A DNA stretch of 64,000 nucleotides from contig CM024758.1 in assembly GCA_014218235.1 (NCBI GenBank), positions 101,903,698 through 101,967,697 of the forward strand. Direction: 5' to 3'. Positions 57,344 to 64,000 of the stretch are shown here, one piece after another. The first letter of the stretch is position 1, and each line of letters starts with the position of its first letter. The DNA comes from Colocasia esculenta. Its lineage: Eukaryota > Streptophyta > Magnoliopsida > Alismatales > Araceae. Made by a program: the position numbers and the translations under genes. Under the pieces are notes generated by a model. That model did not search any database. It worked only from the letters and a program-made list of their open reading frames with translations, and was not told the origin of the DNA.

Positions 57344-57715
57344 CTGGGCCTCTAACTGGTCCTGGAGTGCTGCCTGGGTATGAGCCTGCGTCTGCATAGC
57401 TTGCACCAGACCTTGCATGAATACTCCGTAGTCCACTGGCGGTGGTGGGGGAAGCACAGGGCCCTGTGGGGCGGGGCCTGCTGCTCCGCCCGCTCCTCAC
57501 ACCTCTGCTCGTCGTCGAGCTGGCACACCTCAACGTCGTCCACGGAAGCCATGGCTGTAATAAAATTCAGCCACCATTAGAGTTAGGTTACTAAGTTTTC
57601 TAACCATTTTCTTATCTATCTTTCACTTCTTATTAGTGTCTTGTACACATGTGGACATACTTAGCATGCAATGGGGATGATGACTTAGGTATATTCATGT
57701 GCAATCTCAACCGTC

Positions 57716-57727
57716 GCTCTGATACCA
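57716..57727 (-). other. Primer binding site of Tekay-2
   Basis: GCTCTGATACCA on the plus strand, five bases from the 5' LTR. Confidence 0.9.
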
Positions 57728-57732
57728 ATCTC

Positions 57733-60700
57733 TGTGACGGCCCTCATTATACCGGTACGGTTATACCAACCCACGTCGGTATAGCAAGAGTCCTCACAGT
57801 GGACATTTACCCAAACGATACATACAGCTGAGATACACATGAATATACAACAGAGTAGCGGAAGAAAAGACAACTGTCTCCATTCATTCATCATCCACAT
57901 TTAACATACATGAAGTTTGCAATTAACAAAAAGGAACTAAGAGTTCACATAATTTAAATTTCTGAAATAAATACATAATGTCCACACTTATCTCTTTCAT
58001 GATAATTCCAAGACAATGTTCAAAGTACATACTATGAAGTACACAAATCACAAAGAAGCTCCAAAACTAGCTAATCTCCGCGCTCGGAGTCCGTCTCCAC
58101 TGTCTCCTCCAAAGGTGCCACGTCACCAACTACACCTGTACGCCGAAGCAAGGAGTGAGTCCAAAGACTCAGCAAGCAACACTACTCATAACATACACGT
58201 ATAAGTCATAGGGGTTCTACATGCACATTTACAATTTTCAAAACAGGGCATGCTAGTCATGTCAAGGTTTCAACCTATCATGAAAGTTTTACAATTTTAC
58301 ACATGGATCATGTTTTCAGATTTCTAAGAAATAAAATTTACCTATCACATGCTTTCTATTCAATTTACTCATGAAGCATTGTCTTTAAAGAACCAAGACA
58401 TGAGAGCTTCCAACATGAACATTGTACATACATGAAAGGAAAACACGACTAGCATGGATCTTACATGTTTTTAAACACATACATAAACGTTTTCACATGC
58501 TTTAAGTTGCTGATTTCACATGGTTTCATGGCTGAAAACCTATACATGAGAGCTACAATATTGTGTAAAACATATCATGTGAACAACCCATCAAGCTATC
58601 TTGTACCCGTGTTCACCAATTATCCCTAACATGGATTCTAGACATCTTTGCACATATAAACATGATGATAACAACATAAGATTTCTGATTTCACATGGTT
58701 TCAGATTTGTCTCACATGGGTTTCAACAACATATTCTCACATTTAGAATTTCACATTTTTCTTTACACAAGTTTCCCATTTCACATGGTTGCACTTTACA
58801 CATACACATTCACATTGTTCACTTACACATTTACACATGAACACATACACATTACACATTACACATTTTAGGTGCCGTGACACATAGTCCAAACCACCAA
58901 AGAAGGACATATACACATCACATTACACATAGACGCCATCTAGGCATTCCAATGGCGACTCTTGGACTGCGCAGACCGGGAGAACAAGTCTCCACCCTAA
59001 CCAGTGGTACTTGTCCACCTCCAGGATTTCCCCCTAATGCCCTTAGGGTCACTTACACATTGAACTTTCTCAGGGGGACTTTTTCCTGATACAGCTCCAC
59101 TGCCCTCTGCGGAAGCAGTGTCACATTGGCACAATTACACTTTACACATTTTACCGATTTACACATGGTTTTACACATGTCACCTTTATCTCATTCGCTT
59201 TCTCACTCACATGTATTTCTCTGTTTTTCCTAACATGGCACTACAAGTTTCAGGAGTTTAACACTAGTAGATGCACTAATCAAGTTAGGTTTAAGCAATA
59301 TCTAATCACATTACGATATCATACGTAGATTTCTATAATTCACATGGAAATACATAACTTCTTATATACTGGTCCAAATGACTTGAAATTTTAACCACAT
59401 GCTGTTTTCAGGTTCCAGATCATACAGTTAAATTTTCAGATTTTTCTGAGCTAAATGGAATTTACAGTAAATAAAACACCTAATTAGCATGCTTTTCACA
59501 ACTTAAGTTAACATGGGTTTAACACATCTTGCAATTTGCCACTTACTGTTTTAACAGAGGCTACTAACATATGCATGATTTGAGAATACAAGATTACCCT
59601 AATCATACCTCTATAGATTAATCAGCACAATCTTCTTGTATGTCTTTTTACTTACCGAATCGGATTTATTGGCCATTTATACAAGCATGGATAATTTATC
59701 AAAATTGCACACACATATACTGACCCACTAATCTTCCTGATCAGACAAAACCAAAGCATTCAGACTAATCCTAACCATGAAACATGGATTTGCAAGATTT
59801 TTGACAAGTCATGCTCACAAGTTTAAGGGATACAATATTTCAACATTCACCACCACACATCACAATCGTCCACACACCACAATTGACAATGTACATAGAG
59901 TATAAGGTTACCATATATCCTCATCACGGAAACCATACCGAAATTAATGTAAAGGAAGGGCAAAACAGTTCACTGTTCTGTCCAGAGGAACTTGGCGGCG
60001 GTCTCTGGCCGATGGATGCCAAGCATGATCTGGGCGTCCACGGACCTTGCCGTCGATTCAGGTCTGTGCAGAACACAGACCCGACCTCTCAAGATTGGGT
60101 GAATGGGAGGGTCTAGGACTCGAGGGAAAATGCTCAAAAATCATAAAACCGACCTAGACTCATAAGGGAACATCATGGATAGGTCACTTGCCTTTTAAAA
60201 TTCCTCCAAAGGGTCTAGGGTGTTGGTGAAGCCCTCCTTGGCAGTCCCAAGAAGCCTCCAAATGAACTCTCCTCCGGGTCTTGAGCGAGATCCACAGCAA
60301 GCCGAGGTCGGGGAAGCCTTCCTCGTCGGTCCAGCAACCTCCTTGAAGCAGTGGAACGCCGGATCAAGCTTCAGAAGTGTGGATTTTTGGGTAGCAAGGA
60401 TGGGGTTTCTCACAGTTTTCTTCTAGGGTTCTCTTCTCTCTTTTTCTCCTCTTGCAAGGTGAAGGGAGAAGTGGGAAGAGGCCATTTCGGGTTCAGACAT
60501 AAAGGGAGTCTCTCTCCCACTCTTTGGGTAAATTGACAGCCCTCAGAGCCGTTGGGGACAGCCCCCCAATGGCTGGGCTTTCTTGTTTAATAAGCTTACA
60601 GCTCTGCTGCGCATGCAGGCCAGAGAGATTGGCGTCCATATCGCTGGACGCCAGGGTTAGTATTGGCGTCCAGGTCTGGACGCTGACACCACCTCAGCGG

Positions 60701-60964
60701 CCAGGGGTTGACGCCAAGGTGGCCTTCGGCCAGAACTCTAAAATAAGCAGAAAACCATGCATACCATGCGTATATACATGCAATATGTATACGGTATTAT
60801 ATCCATACTACCACCATGCAATACATACATTATTTATATTTAATATAAACACATGCACACGTACTTGTACTAATTAATACGTACGTAAATATGTACATAC
60901 ATACACAAGCACAAATATACACACATAAATACAATTAATGCGACGGAAAATCGAGGGCCTTACA
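57733..60964 (-). repeat. 5' LTR of Tekay-2 (3232 bp)
   Basis: TG at 57733 and CA at 60963-60964 on the plus strand. Carries the GC splice donor (60191-60186), GGCGTCC words at 60630-60715 and the complementary CGAAGCAAGGAGTGAGTC block at about 58143. No genes. Confidence 0.93.
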
Positions 60965-60969
60965 TTCAT
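60965..60969. repeat. Target site duplication TTCAT (right) of Tekay-2
   Basis: Matches 48380-48384. The next bases, GGTATGT, include the splice donor of the interrupted exon. Confidence 0.95.
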
Positions 60970-62089
60970 GGTATGTAATTTCGCATTGTAATTTAATTCT
61001 TATCGTATTCATACATGCAGTTAACTAACTCTTATGTATATAGAGCCAGCATCGATTCACGCGTCGTCCAGACGATGCGCGGTCTCGATTTGTATGGACG
61101 ATGACTGCAAGATCAAATTTCAAGCATTTGATGTATAACGCGAGAAAAAATGCAGAGAAACATTCTCAGAGTGCAGACCCGACTCTTTGGAAGGAGCGGG
61201 CACCCAGTTGGATGAGGGGAGAATATTGGGAAACTCTTTGCGACATCTGGGCTGCAGAGAAATGGCAACAGACATCCTCAATAATGAAAGTTAATCGGCT
61301 GCCAATCCAGAAGCAAACATGCATAGTAGTGGGTCTGTCTCTTTTGCGACCCATCAGTCCAGATTGGTAAGTAATTTGTCCATTTCTGGTCTCTTTTATT
61401 TATAAAGGTACTCATTTATGTCATGTTTTTTCTGTGAAATAGGAGAAGGAGCTAAAAAGGCAGCCGACATTTTCGGAGGTGTTCGATAGAACACACAAAA
61501 AAAAGGAACGGATGCATACATTAGCGATAGAGCCCACGTGGTTGCAGTAAGTATTTAGAAGATATTCACTATTTATTTTTCACATTAATATGAATATTAA
61601 CTACTATCATTTTTTCTGTTTTCTTGCAGGAGTCATACAGAGAACAAATGACGGAGAAGTATGTCGGGGAGGACGAGCAGCCGCCGTTAGATCATGAGGT
61701 ATGGGTTGCGGCAGCTGGGGCCCCAAAGAAAGGCCTTGTGTATGGTTTTGGGCGCAACATCGACACGAGCCAGGTGTTATCTGGAGGATCCAGCTCAGGG
61801 TCACATACCAGAGCATTCCACGCAGGAGTTGCTACTCCAGGTACTTCTCCAGGACAACTGATGGGCTTCATTGACAGTAGGAAATCTGGCTTAGAGTCTC
61901 GTCTGGCGGATTCGATGGAGACTCGTCTTGCCCAGATGCAGATGCAGGTGACCGACGCACTACAGGCCCAGCTCTCCCAGACCCTCTCCCAAGTTATCGC
62001 CCACGCCTTCTCACAAGCACCACCTCCTCCGCCACAGGCAGCACCTCCTCCACAGGCAAGTTATGTTAACTTTCATTTGGGTTGATCGA

Positions 62090-64000
62090 CGCACAATTTT
62101 TTATTAAGCAAGACAGTTTGGATTAAAAATGAAGAACTTAGGTAGGTTTCGGGGTTCAAAATTTTCTACTCATCCGATTGGCCTCCGGTTTTTTCCAGCA
62201 TGGCTAGGGCGATGAATGTGACTTGTGGAAACTGACGGAGTTCAATTCGGACTCCCGGTTTGAGGTCGACGCCTCAAACTTGCATTCGACAAGTTAGTTT
62301 AGATTAAAGATGAAAAATTTAGGTAGGTTTAGGGGTTCAAAATTAGAAATACTCATCCGATTGGCCTCCGGTTTTTTCCAGCACGGCCAGGGCGATGAAT
62401 GTAACTTGTGGAAATTGACGGAGTTCAATTCGGACTCCCGGTTTGAGGTCGACGCCTCAAACTTGCATTCGAGAAGTCAGTTTAGATTAAAGATGAAGAA
62501 TTTAGGTAGGTTTCGGGGTTCAAAATAGAAATACTCATCCGATTGGCCTCCGATTTTTTCTAGCACGGCCAGGGTGATGAATGTGACTTGTGGAAACTGA
62601 CGGAGTTCAATTCGGACTCCCGTTTGAGGTCGACGCCTCAAACATGCATTCGAGAAGTCAGTTTAGATTAAAGATGAAGAATTTCGGTAGGTTCCGGGGT
62701 TCAAAATTAGAAATACTCATCCGATTGGCCTCCGATTTTTTCCAGCACGGCCAGGGCGATGAATGTAACTTGTGGAAATTGACGGAGTTCAATTCGGACT
62801 CCCGGTTTGAGGTCGACGCCTCAAACTTGCATTCGAGAAGTCAGTTTAGATTAAAGATGAAGAATTTAGGTAAGTTTCAGGGTTCAAAATTAGAAATACT
62901 CATCCGATTGGCCTCCGGTTTTTTCCAGCACGGCCAGGGCGATGAATGTGACTTGTGGAAACTGACGGAGTTCAATTCGGACTCCCGGTTTGAGGTCGAT
63001 GCCTCAAACTTGCATTCGACAAGTCAGTTTAGATTAAAGATGAAGAATTTAGGTAGGTTTCGGGGTTCAAAATTAGAAATACTCATCCGATTGGCCTCCG
63101 ATTTTTTCCAGCACGGCCAGGGCGATGAATGTGACTTGTGGAAACGGACGGAGTTCTATTCGGACTCTCGGTTTGAGGTCGACGCCTCAAACTTGCATTC
63201 GAGAAGTCAGTTTAGAATAAAGATGAAGAATTTAGGTAGGTTTAGGGGTTCAAAATTAGAAATACTCATCCATTGGCCTCCGGTTTTTTCCAGCACGGCC
63301 AGGGCGATGAATGTGACTTGTGAAAACTGACGGAGTTCAATTCGGACTCTCGGTTTGAGGTCGACGCCTCAAACTTGCATTCGACAAGTCAGTTTAGATT
63401 AAGGATGAAGAATTTAGGTAGGTTTAGGGGTTCAAAATTAGAAATACTCATCCGATTGGCCTCCGGTTTTTTCCAGCACGGCCAGGGCGATGAATGTGAC
63501 TTGTGGAAACTGACGGAGTTCAATTCGGACTCCCGGTTTGTGGTCAACGTCTCAAACTTGCATTCGAGAAGTCAGTTTAGATTAAAGATGAAGAATTTAG
63601 GTAGGTTTCGGGGTTCAAAATTAGAAATACTCATCCGATTGGCCTCCGGTTTTTTCCAGCACAGCCAAGGCGATGAATGTGACTTGTGGAAACTGACGGA
63701 GTTCAATTTGGACTCCCAGTTTGTGGTTGACGCCTCAAACTTGCATTCGACAAGTCAGTTTAGATTAAAGATGAAGAATTTAGGTAGGTTTAGGGGTTCA
63801 AAATTAGAAATACTCATCCGATTGGCCTCCGGTTTTTTCCATCACGGCCAGGGGATGAATGTGACTTGTGGAAACTGACGGAGTTCAATTCGGACTCCCA
63901 TTTTGAGGTCGACGCCTCAAACTTGCATTCGAGAAGTCAGTTTAGATTAAGATGAAGAATTTAGGTAGGTTTAGGGGTTCAAAATTAGAAATACTCATCC
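62090..64000 (+). repeat. 183-bp tandem satellite inside the CACTA element
   Basis: About ten and a half units of 181-183 bases, continuing past the window. Marker CTTGCATTCGA recurs near 62278, 62461, 62825, 63008, 63190, 63373, 63555, 63737 and 63920. Each typical unit contains GTTTGAGG-TCGACG-CCTCAAAC, a perfect 8-bp stem (for example 62805-62826). It follows a GC-type splice donor after the Pro run (CAG then GCAAGT near 62056), so it is probably intronic. Because 183 is divisible by three, long frames (62590-63330, 63375-63878) stay open. I do not call them genes. Confidence 0.88.

Larger units (their letters stand above)
56264..57552 (-). pseudogene. gag of Tekay-2 (three exons, frameshifted)
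   Basis: ATG at 57552-57550. Exon 1 runs to 57344, intron 57343-57262, exon 2 to 57069, intron 57068-56992, then exon 3 (ERADVWWSSLLHTRFEDGAV, FVPEHIKDKMEQEFLSLTQ). Knuckles are CPHCGKTHGGTEC and CLKCGSSDDKIKDC. In the second, Asp replaces the zinc-binding His seen in Tekay-1. Gag packages element RNA. Comparison with Tekay-1 is what reveals the introns and frame errors in both. Confidence 0.82.
48385..60964 (-). mobile_element. Tekay-2: Ty3 chromodomain retrotransposon, minus strand, in a CACTA exon
   Basis: 12.6 kb, flanked by TTCAT at 48380-48384 and 60965-60969. On its own strand the LTRs start TGTAAGGCCCTC and end CCGTCACA. 5' LTR 57733-60964, PBS 57716-57727, gag and pol on the minus strand, PPT 52847-52862, 3' LTR 48385-52846. 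Its coding region is close to Tekay-1 and has the same gag introns, but the LTRs diverge enough to be another subfamily. The 3' LTR is 1.2 kb longer because of an internal duplication. Many frameshifts. Confidence 0.95.
47342..62055 (+). pseudogene. Second CACTA gene (Transposase_24/TNP1-like), split by Tekay-2
   Basis: Begins MVRGARSGSSSWRGSRGGLC (47342-47413), then a chain of micro-exons (47511-48001), then exons near 48096-48171 and 48258-48384 (ASQFITRTLQEHFPGPIHRF, EVQEHLYQMF). Tekay-2 interrupts at 48384. After it, GTATGT starts an intron (60971), and exons resume about 61050-61366 (KHLMYNARKNAEKHSQSADP, LWKERAPSWMRGEYWETLC, WAAEKWQQTS), 61443-61545 (LKRQPTFSEVFDRTHKKKER) and 61631-62055 (QESYREQMTEKYVGEDEQPP, VYGFGRNIDTSQ, a Gln/Leu coiled coil, then a Pro run). 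This matches the plant Transposase_24 family, thought to bind transposon ends. It has frame breaks, and the end of the gene is not identified. Confidence 0.75.
3561..64000 (-). mobile_element. Element C: Sirevirus Ty1/copia element, split by four insertions and running off the window
   Basis: Joining the pieces that remain once the nested insertions are excluded gives one minus-strand element: start of the 5' LTR (40448-40632), PBS (40434-40445), gag (38904-40410 and 34850-35133), protease and integrase (33358-34833), an internally deleted RT (33212-33357 and up to 22378), RNase H (ending near 21655), an extra coding region (17.5-21.2 kb), PPT (17182-17195) and the 3' LTR (15134-17181 plus 3561-3728, about 2.2 kb). 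The RT reading continues across the D insertion point with the GACAG duplication, and gag continues across the solo LTR with GGGGG. The rest of the 5' LTR must lie beyond the CACTA element, to the right of the window. SIRE lineage is inferred from the LDSGCSRHM and NLISINQLCNRGH blocks and the post-pol ORF. Confidence 0.85.
40633..64000 (+). mobile_element. CACTA (En/Spm-like) DNA transposon, left end and most of the body
   Basis: The terminal inverted repeat starts CACTACAAGAAAA at 40633 after a probable 3-bp target site CTC. Palindromic subterminal repeats, a TNP2-type transposase gene and a Transposase_24-like gene follow, all plus strand, the usual CACTA layout. The right end is not in the window, so even without the 12.6-kb Tekay-2 insertion the element exceeds 10 kb. 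It has picked up a host exon, a TRIM-like element, a foldback and two satellites. Confidence 0.92.

Noticed and set aside
62590..63878. Long ORFs over the satellite as a repeat protein gene
   Set aside because: The frame stays open because 183 is a multiple of three. There is no start context or homology, and some units break the frame. Kept as a finding only.
62090..64000. CRISPR-like array
   Set aside because: The 183-bp unit repeats as a whole with no short repeat and unique spacer structure, and this is a plant nuclear sequence.
1..64000. tRNA, rRNA or other RNA genes
   Set aside because: The GCTCTGATACCA-like sites are primer binding sites next to LTRs, not tRNA genes. No cloverleaf or rRNA sequence was recognised.

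Overview
The window is plant DNA made almost entirely of nested transposable elements. I find no intact host gene. The lineages present (Ty3 chromodomain 'Tekay/Del' elements, Ty1/copia Sirevirus elements, a CACTA/En-Spm transposon and a TRIM-like element), plant-style GT-AG introns and initiator-tRNA(Met) primer sites point to a flowering plant with a large, repeat-rich genome. I cannot name the species. Nearly all reading frames carry single-base indels relative to sister copies in this window, so most protein genes are split into overlapping ORFs.

Layout, by nesting level. The oldest layer is copia element A (514-3560, minus strand). It is cut on the left by the end of another LTR element (1-513) and on the right by element C. 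Element C (minus strand, 3561 to beyond the window) is a Sirevirus with a large extra coding region between pol and its 3' LTR (17.5-21.2 kb). Four later insertions split C: Tekay-1 (3729-15128, plus, target duplication ATTAT), copia element D (22379-33211, minus, GACAG), a solo Tekay-type LTR (35134-38903, GGGGG), and a CACTA transposon starting at 40633. The CACTA element runs past the right edge. It carries palindromic subterminal repeats, a G-rich minisatellite, a TRIM-like element, a captured alpha-amylase exon, a 270-bp foldback, a TNP2-type transposase gene, a second (Transposase_24-like) gene with a chain of micro-exons, and a 183-bp tandem satellite. A second Tekay element (Tekay-2, 48385-60964, minus, TTCAT) sits inside an exon of that second gene.

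How the parts work. Tekay-1 and Tekay-2 are the same kind of element: gag with two zinc knuckles, protease, RT, RNase H, integrase and chromodomain. Both have gag split by two small introns at the same places. All their LTRs, and the solo LTR, keep a GC-type splice donor that could join an LTR leader exon to an acceptor just before the gag ATG. C and D have SIRE-type polyproteins, arrays of short motifs in their LTRs and several polypurine boxes after pol. The CACTA element has the usual pair of transposition genes plus acquired host sequence.
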